In this document: positions 8,212 through 17,906 of the stretch, one piece after another
How the letters are laid out: each line of letters opens with the position of its first letter
Position numbering within the stretch: the first letter of the stretch is position 1
NCBI GenBank assembly: GCA_041389885.1
Contig: JAWKRB010000021.1
Coordinates: 62,001 to 126,000 of the forward strand
From: JAWKRB01 sp041389885
GTDB taxonomy: Bacteria; Myxococcota_A; Polyangia; Polyangiales; Ga0077539
DNA length: 64,000 nt
Direction: 5' to 3'
Made by a program: the position numbers and the translations under genes
The notes under the pieces: generated by a model
Seen by the model: only the letters and a program-made list of their open reading frames with translations
What the model was told of the DNA's origin: nothing
Databases searched by the model: none

Positions 8212-9276
8212 TCACTTCCTCCGGTCGACCATCGCCAGGGCGACGTCTGCAAGGGAGTCTCTCGCCCGACCCGGCGGCAGCTCGCCGAGGGTCGAGACCG
8301 CCTCGCGCACCAGGCGCAGCGCGAGCTCGCGGCTCTCCTCGGCCGCGCCGGTCTCGCGCAGCGCGGCGCTCACCGCGCGGAGGAGGGCGGGGTCCAGGGC
8401 GCGGCCCTCGTGGGCCAGGGCCTCTTCGAGCAGCGCGCGCACCCTCGGGTCGCGCTCGACGGCCACCATCACGGGGTGCGTCAGCTTGCCCTCGCGGAGG
8501 TCCGAGAACACCTCCTTGCCGAGCTCGGCGTGGTCGCCGACGAGGTCGAGCACGTCGTCCATCACCTGAAAGGCCACGCCCATCTTGCCGCCGTACCCCT
8601 CGAGCAGCGCGCAGTGCGCGGGGTTGAGCCCCCCCGCGCGGGCGCCGGCGAAGAGCGCCCAGCGAAACAGCGACGCGGTCTTGCCCTCGACGACGCGAAA
8701 GTACGCCTCGGTGCCCTGGGGCACGCGCCCCCGCGCGGCGAGCTGCAGGGCCTCGCCCGCGAGCATCTGCCGCAGCACGTCGAGGGCGCGGTCGAGGAGG
8801 TCGTCGAGGCCGGTGCGGCGGATGCGGGAGATCCCCTCGACCAGCAGCCAGTCGCCCGCGAAGATCGACGCGGTGTTGCCGTAGACCACCCGCGCCGCGG
8901 GGGCGCCGCGGCGGAGGTCGCCGAGGTCGACCACGTCGTCGTGGAGCAGCGTGGCGTCGTGCACGAGCTCGGCGGCGACGGCGAGGTCGCGGGCCCGGGC
9001 GTCGAAGCCCGCGCCGACGCGGGACGCGAGGGCCACGCAGAGCGGGCGCAGGCGCTTGCCGCCCTGCGAGAGCAGGTGCCGCGCCGCCGCGCGCATGGGG
9101 TCCTCTCCCCGCTCCAGGGAGGCGAGCTCGGCCTCGACGTCGGCGAGGTCCGAGGCGATCCACGCGCGCAGGGAGGCGATGCGCTCGGCGATGTCGGGCG
9201 CGCCCCGCGCGGCGGAGACGTGCTCCAGCGTGCCCATGGTGTCGTAGCGCTCCGCGCTGTCGGTCATGAAGTTCAT
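8212..9276 (-). CDS. Long-chain polyprenyl diphosphate synthase
   Basis: This 354-residue trans-prenyltransferase has both Asp-rich motifs: LLHDDVVD (D113 to D117) and FQVMDDVLD (D240 to D244). It also has the GGKRLRP substrate site. The residues four and five places before the first motif are small (Ala, Thr) rather than aromatic, which in this family goes with long products such as hepta- to nonaprenyl diphosphate. It would supply the menaquinone side chain used by MenA at the end of the operon. Its ATG overlaps the stop of the regulator gene (ATGA at 9273-9276). An internal ATG at 9267 is possible. Confidence 0.92.
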   Translation of the reverse strand: MNFMTDSAERYDTMGTLEHVSAARGAPDIAERIASLRAWIASDLADVEAELASLERGEDPMRAAARHLLSQGGKRLRPLCVALASRVGAGFDARARDLAVAAELVHDATLLHDDVVDLGDLRRGAPAARVVYGNTASIFAGDWLLVEGISRIRRTGLDDLLDRALDVLRQMLAGEALQLAARGRVPQGTEAYFRVVEGKTASLFRWALFAGARAGGLNPAHCALLEGYGGKMGVAFQVMDDVLDLVGDHAELGKEVFSDLREGKLTHPVMVAVERDPRVRALLEEALAHEGRALDPALLRAVSAALRETGAAEESRELALRLVREAVSTLGELPPGRARDSLADVALAMVDRRK

Positions 9277-9836
9277 CCCTTGCGCCCCTTCTGCCCCGAG
9301 GCGACCGCCGCGGGTCGCGCCATGCGGAGCAGGTCACCGAACCCCGAGAAGTCTGCCCGCCGCGAGGCGAGACACGACTCGATCACCAGCTCGCCCATCT
9401 CGGCGAAGCTCAGCAGCCGCTGCACCCGCTCGACGCGCGCCCGCGAGCCCCGCCCCTGCGGCGCGCCCTTGAGCATCGCCTTCGCGCGCTCGAGGCGCTC
9501 GCGCACCGAGTTGAGCAAGAAGCTCTCGCGCTCGTGCACGACCTTGGAGATCATGCGCCAGAAGTCGGTCTCGGCCTCGTAGAACTCCCGCCGCTCGCCG
9601 GGGCGCCACACCCGCCGCACCACGCCCCAGCGCTGCAGCTCGCCCAGGGCGCCGCTCACGGCCCCCGCGGACATCTGCAGCCGCTCGCCCAGCTCCCCCG
9701 CGCACATGGCGTCGTCGTTGAGGTAGAGCACGGTCCACATGCGGCCCAGGGCCTTGCGAAAGCCCCAGTGCTCGATCACGTCTCCAATGGCCTCGGCGGC
9801 CAGCAGCTCGGCCTCGTGCTCCACGGTGAGTTCCAT
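9273..9836 (-). CDS. GbsR/MarR-family transcriptional regulator heading the quinone operon
   Basis: A winged helix-turn-helix regulator: the DNA-binding part includes LYLNDDAMCAGELGERLQMS, GAVSGALGELQRWGVV and a wing WRPGERREFYEAE. A helical dimerisation segment follows. I chose the ATG at 9836 (187 residues, MELTVEHEAE) because GGAGAG stands 5 to 10 bases before it. A GTG at 9893 would extend the protein across the promoter and palindrome described below and has no ribosome site. The gene leads six coupled genes for quinone building blocks, so it probably senses a pathway product or membrane/redox state and controls its own operon. The ligand is unknown. Confidence 0.82.
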   Translation of the reverse strand: MELTVEHEAELLAAEAIGDVIEHWGFRKALGRMWTVLYLNDDAMCAGELGERLQMSAGAVSGALGELQRWGVVRRVWRPGERREFYEAETDFWRMISKVVHERESFLLNSVRERLERAKAMLKGAPQGRGSRARVERVQRLLSFAEMGELVIESCLASRRADFSGFGDLLRMARPAAVASGQKGRKG

Positions 9837-9851
9837 CGTCTCTCCAGAACT

Positions 9852-9900
9852 TTCAGAAACTTCTGAACGCTCCATAGGACCTGAAACGCCCACCGGTCAA
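9852..9900 (-). promoter_or_regulatory. Probable promoter and self-operator of the quinone operon
   Basis: On the minus strand TTGACC (9900-9895) and TATGGA (9876-9871) are spaced by 18 bases and resemble -35 and -10 boxes. Just after them lies a perfect inverted repeat, TTCAGAAGTTTCTGAA (9867-9852; 6-base arms, 4-base spacer), where transcription should start. The regulator ATG follows at 9836. A MarR-type dimer bound there would block initiation. The -10 match is weak, so the promoter is less certain than the palindrome. Confidence 0.5.
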
Positions 9901-9925
9901 GGGGGCTCCCGGGCGATTGCGGGGG

Positions 9926-11752
<1,827 letters not shown>

Positions 11753-11828
11753 CGCCAGTCGCCTCGCAGTGGTGTCGGTGGATCCGACGCGCCCGAACCA
11801 TGACCCGAGCCGGGCGCGGTCACAATGC

Positions 11829-11854
11829 GCGGTCGGGCCCAACGACCCGGCCGC
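11829..11854. terminator. Possible hairpin after the M16 peptidase pair
   Basis: An imperfect stem of about 11 pairs (one mismatch, one G-U) can form between 11829 and 11854, just past the stop of the second peptidase gene and before the glmS start. It is GC-rich and has no T-tract. Confidence 0.3.
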
Positions 11855-11866
11855 GGGGGTGAGCGG

Positions 11867-13603
11867 TCAGTGTCCCTCGGTGACCTGCCCGCCGTGCGCC
11901 ACCCGCTGCAGCGCAGGCGTGGTGATCTCGCTGCAGCGCAGGCGAATCGGCGGCGCGGCGGCCTCGGTCGCGGCGAGCTCCTCGACGGTCGCGCCCTCGA
12001 GGTTCAGCACCCGCACCGGCCCGAACGACCGGAGGACCTCCTTGAGCGGCTGCGTGGCCCGCGGGGGGTCTCCCTCGCGGGGCGTCGCGCAGGCCTGGAT
12101 CTGCTGCGCGAAGGTCGCGTCTTGAGGGAGCGACGAGAGCGCCGCGCAGGCCGGGCCCACAGCGACGGGCGCGTCGGCGGTGCCCACGACCACCACCACC
12201 GCGCGTTCGGGGTGCACCTGCCGCTGCGCGACCGCGTGCGCCGCCGCGGGGTCGGTGGCCTGCACGCGGGTGCGAAAGCCGTCGTACCAGTCGTCGGGGA
12301 GGTTGTAGGTCCGCAGGTCGTTCACGAGGTCAGCGACGTTGCCCGCGCTCTCCACGCGCAGCGGAAAGCTGTCGACGAGGAACGAGCGGGTCTGCGCGAG
12401 CTCGTCCTCGGGCGGCGCGTCCGACGCGATGCAGCCGACGTGCGCGAAGAGCGCGTGCAGCGCGTCGCCCGTGACCGCCGTGCGCACGCCGGCGCCGGCG
12501 AACCAGGTCCCCGGCTCGATCGACGAGGTCGCGCGGGTGTACGCGCCGTAGGTCAGCGAGCGGAGCTCGCGGAGGTCCATGAAGAGGCGAGACGCGACGC
12601 CGCCGCCGAGGATCTGGTTGGCGACGGTGAAGGGCACCCAGTCGTCGTCCCGGCGGCGCATCCCGAGGTTGCCCACGCGCACGACGCTCTGCGCCGAGTT
12701 GGGGCGATTCACCAGCACCACCTGCCGCCCCGACGGGGTCGGCACGGCGGGGAAGCGCACGGCCGGCGCGGCGCCCCGGCGCACGCGGCCCAGGGTGCGC
12801 GTGAGCAGCGGGTCGAGCTGCGCGGGCAGCACGTCGCCCACCACCACGAGCCGCATGTTGCCCGCGACGTAGCGCTGCTGGTGGTAGCGCACCATGTCCG
12901 CGCGGGTCATGCGCTGCAGCGCCGCGGGGGTGGTGTCGGTGTGGCCGTAGGGGTGCGCCGCGCCGTAGATCGCCTGCGCGAAGGCCCGCGAGAGCTGCCA
13001 CCCCGGGTCGTTCAGCGCGCGGGTCAGCCGGTCGCGCTCGCGGTTCTTGTACTTGGTGATCTCCGACTGCGGAAAGGTCGCGTCGACCACCACCTCGGCG
13101 AGGAGCGAGAGCGCGGTCTGCGCGTGCTCCTTGAGCACCGACACGCTGAGGATGGTGACGTCGGACGTGGTGAGCACCGAGATGCTCCCGCCCACGAACT
13201 CGATGGTCTCGGCGATCTGCGCGCTGGTCTTGGCGCGGGTGCCCTCCTTGAGCATGTCGCCCGTCGCCGCGGCGAGGCCCGGGAGGTTCGCCGGGTCTGA
13301 GCCCGAGCCCGCGCCCACGGTGAGCCGGAGGTGCAGCACCGGGAGCGTGTGGTACTCGACGAAGTTCACCTCCATCCCGTTGGGCAGGCGCGTGCGACGA
13401 ATCGCCGGGAGGTGCACGTCGCGCGCGGGCCCCGGCTCGGGCACGCTCGCGCGCACCACGGGCCGCGGGGCCTCGGGGGCGCCGGCGTCGGCGTCGGCGA
13501 CCGGCGTCGGCGCGGGGGCGGGCGCGGGCGCGGGCGTGGGCGCGCTGCGGCACGAGAGCGCGAGGAGCGCGGCGAGAGAGGCGGCGATGGAGCTTCGGGT
13601 CAT
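11867..13603 (-). CDS. M16-family peptidase-like lipoprotein, zinc motif lost
   Basis: The ATG at 13603 gives 578 residues starting with a lipoprotein signal (LAALLALSC, Cys18) and a Pro/Ala linker. The body has the M16 fold twice. The zinc motif HxxEH is missing: where the partner has AHLFEHMMFEG, this protein has ATGDMLKEGT. The LTYGAYTR segment of the M16 C-domain is kept. In M16B peptidases an active and an inactive subunit often form a dimer, so this is probably the non-catalytic half facing the periplasm. It lies 17 bases behind the active partner. The same register stays open far upstream, over the partner gene, but that stretch is a shadow frame. Confidence 0.88.
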   Translation of the reverse strand: MTRSSIAASLAALLALSCRSAPTPAPAPAPAPTPVADADAGAPEAPRPVVRASVPEPGPARDVHLPAIRRTRLPNGMEVNFVEYHTLPVLHLRLTVGAGSGSDPANLPGLAAATGDMLKEGTRAKTSAQIAETIEFVGGSISVLTTSDVTILSVSVLKEHAQTALSLLAEVVVDATFPQSEITKYKNRERDRLTRALNDPGWQLSRAFAQAIYGAAHPYGHTDTTPAALQRMTRADMVRYHQQRYVAGNMRLVVVGDVLPAQLDPLLTRTLGRVRRGAAPAVRFPAVPTPSGRQVVLVNRPNSAQSVVRVGNLGMRRRDDDWVPFTVANQILGGGVASRLFMDLRELRSLTYGAYTRATSSIEPGTWFAGAGVRTAVTGDALHALFAHVGCIASDAPPEDELAQTRSFLVDSFPLRVESAGNVADLVNDLRTYNLPDDWYDGFRTRVQATDPAAAHAVAQRQVHPERAVVVVVGTADAPVAVGPACAALSSLPQDATFAQQIQACATPREGDPPRATQPLKEVLRSFGPVRVLNLEGATVEELAATEAAAPPIRLRCSEITTPALQRVAHGGQVTEGH

Positions 13604-13620
13604 GGCGTTCGTTCTCTCTC

Positions 13621-14964
13621 TCACTCCGCCGCCGCCGCCGGCGGGACCACGTCGAGCACGGTGCGGTTGGGGGTCAGCAGGTGCTCCCGCGCGACGCGCT
13701 GGATGTCGGCCGCGCTCACGGCGAGGTAGCGGTCGAGCTCGGTGCGCAGCAGCGAGGCGTTGCCGTCGTAGAGCTCGAACTCGGCGAGGTAGCGCGCGCG
13801 GGCGAGGTTGCTCTGCAGCCCGAACACGAAGCGGTGGCGCAGGCGGTTGCGGGCCTTGTCGATCTCCGCCGGGGTGACCCCCCGGTCGGCCACGGCGCGG
13901 ATCGTCTCGTCGATCACCGCGCGGGCCTCGGCGCCGGTGTGGTTGCCCGCGACGACGCCGAAGGCGATGAAGAGCTCGGGGCCGCGGCGGTCGTCGGTCT
14001 CGACGTTGATCGCCGCGAGGATCTCCCGCTCCTTCACCAGCGTCTGGTGCAGCCGCGAGCTCTCGCCGTCGGCGAGCACCGTGGCGAGCATCTCGAGGGC
14101 GTAGTGGTCCGGCGTGCGGCGGTTGGGGATGTGCCAGAGCACGTGGAACGCCGCGCTGCGGGCGTGGGGGTCGGTCATCGTCTCGCTGCGCGGCTCGGTC
14201 TGCCCCGCGAAGCCGGGGTCGACCCACCGCGGCGCGTGCCGCGCGGGGATCATCGCGAAGTGCGAGCGCACCATCGCCATCGCCTGCGCCGGGTCGAAGT
14301 CGCCCGCGATGGAGAGCACGGCGTTGTCGGGCGCGTAGTACTGGTCGTGAAAGGCCCGCACGTCGGCGAGCGACGCCGCGCGCAGGTCGGCCATGTCGCC
14401 GATGGTGCTGTGCTCGTACGGGAAGTACCCCTGAAACGCGAGCTCGTCCCTCCGCAGGAACGACAGCGCGTAGGGGCGGTTCTCGTACGACTGCCGCCGC
14501 TCCTCCATCACGGTCTGCCGCTGGTTCTCGAAGTTCTCCGCGGTCACCGCGAGGGAGCGCATGCGGTCGGCCTCGAGAAAGAGCCCCACCTCCAGCGCGT
14601 TCGCCGGGAGCGTCTCGAAGTAGTTCGTGCGGTCGACGTTCGTGGTGCCGTTGAGCGATCCGCCGCGGGTGGAGATGTGGCGAAAGTGCTCGCCCTTGGG
14701 CACGTTCGCGCTGCCCTCGAACATCATGTGCTCGAAGAGGTGCGCGAAGCCCGAGCGCCCGCGCTCCTCGACCCGCGAGCCCACGTCGTAGTACACGGCC
14801 ACGGCCACGGTGGGCGCGCTGTGATCGGGCGAGAGCACCACCCGCAGCCCGTTGTCGAGCCGCTCGACCTGCACCGGGATCGGCAGCTCGTCGGCCTCCG
14901 CCACGCCGCCGCACATCGCCGCCGCGAGCACCGCCGCACCCAGGAACGTTCGCCTTCGCACCAC
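13621..14964 (-). CDS. M16-family zinc peptidase, active subunit
   Basis: The 447-residue protein has an N-terminal signal peptide (cleavage probably after AEA near residue 24) and the M16 zinc site H75-L-F-E-H79, with the downstream Glu-rich helix NQRQTVMEERRQSY giving the third ligand. The R/Y region of the C-domain is present as well. It should be a soluble or membrane-attached periplasmic peptidase that degrades short peptides or processes a protein. It is co-transcribed with the inactive lipoprotein partner downstream, which could anchor it. Substrates are unknown. Confidence 0.9.
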   Translation of the reverse strand: MVRRRTFLGAAVLAAAMCGGVAEADELPIPVQVERLDNGLRVVLSPDHSAPTVAVAVYYDVGSRVEERGRSGFAHLFEHMMFEGSANVPKGEHFRHISTRGGSLNGTTNVDRTNYFETLPANALEVGLFLEADRMRSLAVTAENFENQRQTVMEERRQSYENRPYALSFLRRDELAFQGYFPYEHSTIGDMADLRAASLADVRAFHDQYYAPDNAVLSIAGDFDPAQAMAMVRSHFAMIPARHAPRWVDPGFAGQTEPRSETMTDPHARSAAFHVLWHIPNRRTPDHYALEMLATVLADGESSRLHQTLVKEREILAAINVETDDRRGPELFIAFGVVAGNHTGAEARAVIDETIRAVADRGVTPAEIDKARNRLRHRFVFGLQSNLARARYLAEFELYDGNASLLRTELDRYLAVSAADIQRVAREHLLTPNRTVLDVVPPAAAAE

Positions 14965-14982
14965 CGCTCCGCCCTCACTCCC

Positions 14983-15005
14983 TCGCCGCGGGTCCGCCGC
15001 GGCGA
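14983..15005. terminator. Perfect 9-bp hairpin after the Ser/Thr kinase gene
   Basis: TCGCCGCGG (14983-14991) pairs perfectly with 14997-15005 over a 5-base loop. It lies between the kinase stop (15043) and the M16 peptidase start (14964) on the same strand, so it probably separates two transcription units. No T-tract is seen. Confidence 0.45.
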
Positions 15006-15042
15006 TGCCGTGGGTAGCACCCCCGACGGGTCGCGTTCAAGC

Positions 15043-16230
15043 TCAACGCCCCAGCAGCGCCGAGAGCATGGTCCCGACGCCCAGCAGGGCCGAGGCCACG
15101 CCGAAGGCGGCGACGAAGAGCGCGGGGTACGGGTGCCGGTCGATGAAGCGCGACCAGCCCCCGTTCACCCGCTTGAGCCCGGTGCACGGGCACTCCACCG
15201 GGTTGCGCCCCTGCATCGCCCGGGTGATCCGCGACGCGAGCTCGGCCACCGAGTCGAAGCGCTTCGCGGGGTCTTTCTCGAGGCCCCGGCGAAGGATCCA
15301 GGTGTACTCCGGCGGCACGTGGTGCCTGTGGTGCATGTCGATGGCGCTCATGGGCTCCTCGGTCTTCACCGCCTCGAGCAGCGCCTCGACGTCGGGCTTG
15401 GGCTCGAGGTAGTGCCGGAGGGTGAAGAGCTCGAAGAAGGTCGCGCAGAGCGCGTACACGTCGGCGCGGCGGTCGGTGCGGTCGTGCTCGCCCCGCGCCT
15501 GCTCCGGCGGCATGTACGCGGGCGTGCCGATGGCGAAGCCCAGCATCGTCGACGCCTGATCGCCGCCCCCGCGCGAAGCGGCGTTGGTGTTCCCCGGGCC
15601 GCCGACGCGCTTGGCGAGCCCCCAGTCCATCAGGACCACCTCGCCGTAGGTGCCCACCATGATGTTCCCGGGCTTGATGTCGCGGTGAATCAAGCCCTTG
15701 TTGTGCGCGAACTCGACGGCGCGGCACACGCCGAGAAAGATCCGCGCGCGCTCCTCCATGGTGAACCTCGCCTCGGCCGCGGGGTCGCCCTCCCGCAGCC
15801 GGCGGATCACCGTCTCGAGGTCCTCGCCGTCGAGGTACTTCATCACGAAGAAGTACCCGGCCTCGTCGAGGCCCACGTCGTGCACCGTCACGATGCCCGG
15901 GTGCTCGAGCTTGCCGACGATCTGAATCTCCTCGGCGAAGCGCTGCAGCGTGTCGGCGTCGTGCGCGTCGGGCTTCAGCCGCTTGAGGGCCACCAGCCGG
16001 TCGATGTCGTTGTCGAGCACCAGGTCGACCTCGCCGAAGGAGCCCTCCCCCAGGCGCTGGAGCACCTCGTAGCGAGGCTTCTCGGGCTGCGGGTGCGCCT
16101 CGCTCGCGGCCAGCGCCCTCGGGAGCACCGCCACCGAGCGCGAGCCCACGCCGACCTGCGCCCTCGCGCCCGGGGTCGTGCTGAGCAGGGTCGCGGCGCT
16201 CGACGCCTCTTGTGAATCCGCGGGGGGCAT
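15043..16230 (-). CDS. Serine/threonine protein kinase with C-terminal membrane anchor
   Basis: The ATG at 16230 (MPPADSQ) gives 395 residues. After a low-complexity leader of about 70 residues comes a full kinase domain: LGEGSFGEVDLV, VALKRLK, IHRDIKPGNIMV, a DWG in place of DFG (MDWGLAKRV), and GTPAYMPPEQARGE. A single hydrophobic segment close to the C-terminus (ALFVAAFGVASALLGVG) anchors it with the kinase inside and almost no outside domain. The DWG variant is common in bacterial kinases of this type. It is divergent from truA. No dedicated phosphatase or FHA partner is adjacent. Confidence 0.93.
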   Translation of the reverse strand: MPPADSQEASSAATLLSTTPGARAQVGVGSRSVAVLPRALAASEAHPQPEKPRYEVLQRLGEGSFGEVDLVLDNDIDRLVALKRLKPDAHDADTLQRFAEEIQIVGKLEHPGIVTVHDVGLDEAGYFFVMKYLDGEDLETVIRRLREGDPAAEARFTMEERARIFLGVCRAVEFAHNKGLIHRDIKPGNIMVGTYGEVVLMDWGLAKRVGGPGNTNAASRGGGDQASTMLGFAIGTPAYMPPEQARGEHDRTDRRADVYALCATFFELFTLRHYLEPKPDVEALLEAVKTEEPMSAIDMHHRHHVPPEYTWILRRGLEKDPAKRFDSVAELASRITRAMQGRNPVECPCTGLKRVNGGWSRFIDRHPYPALFVAAFGVASALLGVGTMLSALLGR

Positions 16231-16311
16231 AGGTGGACCGTACCGTCGCCCCCCTGCGGCAGATGTCAAGGGTCTCCCGCGGCCGCGGCTCCGTGCTATG
16301 AGCGTCGCGCG

Positions 16312-17142
16312 ATGCCCACGGTGCGACTGGTCGTGCGCTACGACGGCGCCCACTTCTCAGGATGGCAACGGCAGCGGGGTGTGCCCACCGTGCAAGAGGC
16401 GCTCGAAGACGCGGCCTCGGCGCTGAGCGTGTCGCGGGTGATCATTCGAGGCGCGGGCCGCACCGACGCGGGGGTGCACGCGCACGGGCAGCTCGCGGCG
16501 TTTCGCACGCCCAAAGAGATCGCGCCTCACGGCTGGCGCCTGGGCATCAACGGCCGGCTCCCGCCCTCGGTCGCGGTGTGGGACGCGCGGATCGTCCGCG
16601 ACGACTTCGAGCCCCGCCGCGCGAGCGCGGGCAAGCGCTACCGCTACCTCATCCACGCGCACCCCGACCGCGACCCGATGCTGCACCGCCGCGCGTGGTT
16701 CCTCTACGGGCCGCTCGACGTCGACGCGATGCGCGCCGAGGCCGAGTACTTCGTGGGCACCCACGATTTTCGCGCGTTTCGCGCGGCCGACTGCGAGCGC
16801 AAGACCACCGTGCGCACCGTCTGGAGCGTGACCGTGCAGCGGGGCTTCGCCGGGCGGAGCGACCTCGTGTCCATCGAGGTCATGGGCACCGCGTTCCTCA
16901 AGAACATGGTGCGGGTGATGGTCGGCACGCTGGTCGACGTCGGCCGCGGGAGGCGCCCGCCGGGCACCGTGCGCGACCGCCTCGCCGACGGCGACCGCAG
17001 CCGCTCGGGCGTCACCGCGCCCCCCGACGGGCTGTACCTCGACGAGGTCTTCGTGCGCCCCGAGTGGCTCGAAGAGGACGACGTGCTCAGCCTCGGCCCG
17101 AGCGGCGCCTCCGCGGCGTCTGAAAGCGACGACGACGAATGA
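16312..17142 (+). CDS. truA: tRNA pseudouridine(38-40) synthase TruA
   Basis: The 276-residue protein carries the catalytic Asp in GAGRTDAGVHA (D52), the YDG near the N-terminus (VRYDGAHFSGWQRQ), GKRYRYLI and a C-terminal FLKNMVRVMVGTLVDVG. It isomerises U38 to U40 in the anticodon arm of tRNAs. A short acidic tail (ESDDDE) is extra. The next gene starts inside its stop (ATGA at 17139-17142), tying two envelope genes to a tRNA enzyme, probably for expression reasons only. Confidence 0.95.
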   Translation: MPTVRLVVRYDGAHFSGWQRQRGVPTVQEALEDAASALSVSRVIIRGAGRTDAGVHAHGQLAAFRTPKEIAPHGWRLGINGRLPPSVAVWDARIVRDDFEPRRASAGKRYRYLIHAHPDRDPMLHRRAWFLYGPLDVDAMRAEAEYFVGTHDFRAFRAADCERKTTVRTVWSVTVQRGFAGRSDLVSIEVMGTAFLKNMVRVMVGTLVDVGRGRRPPGTVRDRLADGDRSRSGVTAPPDGLYLDEVFVRPEWLEEDDVLSLGPSGASAASESDDDE

Positions 17143-17906
17143 AGCCCCCCGCCGTGATGGCCTGCGCCGCCCTGCTGCTCCCCGCCCTCGCGAGCGGAGA
17201 CCCGCCGCCCAAGGTCTGCGTCGCCGTGGTCGGCGACCCCGACGAGGCCGTGCGCGCCCTCGCCGACGACGTCAGCACGCGCATCAGCACGAGCGACGCG
17301 GTGCGCGGCGTGGCCGACGCCGACTCCCGCGCCTCCCTGCGCGGCGAGCCGTCGGTCGCGACCAACGACCTCACCGTCGCGCGCCGCGCGCTCCGCGGCA
17401 CCGACGCCGACCTCCCCGGCCTCCGCGCCCTCGCCGACCAGCTCGGCTGCGCCTGGTTCGTCGAGGTCGCCGCGCGCCCCGCGGGCACCCTCCTGCGGGT
17501 CGTCGACGTGGTGCGGGGCGAGGTGCGCGCGAGCGAGACCTCGCCGCGGGTTGACGGCGCCGAGGTCGTGGCTCTCGTGCAACGGATGATCGCCTCCCCC
17601 GCCCCCTCCCCCGCGTCGAGCCCCGACGGCGGCGTCCCCCTCGACCCCGACGGCGGCCTCGCCCTCGGCGACGCCTCCGCGCCCGCCCCCGACGCCGCGG
17701 CCCCCGCCGCGACCTCCGACGGGGGCGTCTCCCGCGCCGTCGCCGCGATCACCCCGAGCGCCCACGAGCGCCCGCTCCTGGCCCGCATCTGGCCCTGGCT
17801 CCTGGTGGGCGGCATCGCCCTGGTGGGCGCGGCGGTGGCGATCCTCGTCGCTCCGCAGCCCGAGACGCAGACGCGCCTGACCATCGTCAACCCAGGCTCG
17901 CCGTGA
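17139..17906 (+). CDS. Secreted or membrane protein of unknown function
   Basis: The 255-residue protein has a signal peptide (about residues 1 to 19). A folded domain of about 130 residues follows, with VCVAVVGDPDEAVRALADDV and a strand-rich LLRVVDVVRGEVR. Then comes a Pro/Ala/Asp/Gly linker, and one membrane helix near the C-terminus (WPWLLVGGIALVGAAVAILV). The folded part could be a substrate or nucleotide-like periplasmic domain, but I recognise no motif. It overlaps truA at its start and the peptidase gene at its end (GTGA), so the three are co-translated. Confidence 0.7.
   Translation: MKPPAVMACAALLLPALASGDPPPKVCVAVVGDPDEAVRALADDVSTRISTSDAVRGVADADSRASLRGEPSVATNDLTVARRALRGTDADLPGLRALADQLGCAWFVEVAARPAGTLLRVVDVVRGEVRASETSPRVDGAEVVALVQRMIASPAPSPASSPDGGVPLDPDGGLALGDASAPAPDAAAPAATSDGGVSRAVAAITPSAHERPLLARIWPWLLVGGIALVGAAVAILVAPQPETQTRLTIVNPGSP

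Noticed and set aside
11867..14914. A single 1015-codon frame joining both M16 genes
   Set aside because: The part above 13603 is out of register with the true active-subunit gene and is Arg-rich nonsense; the lipoprotein start at 13603 is the real one.
11825..16215. Plus-strand open frames of 491 and 844 codons over the M16 and kinase genes
   Set aside because: They are antisense to well-supported genes with catalytic motifs, and are rich in Arg, His and Val as expected from reverse-strand translation.
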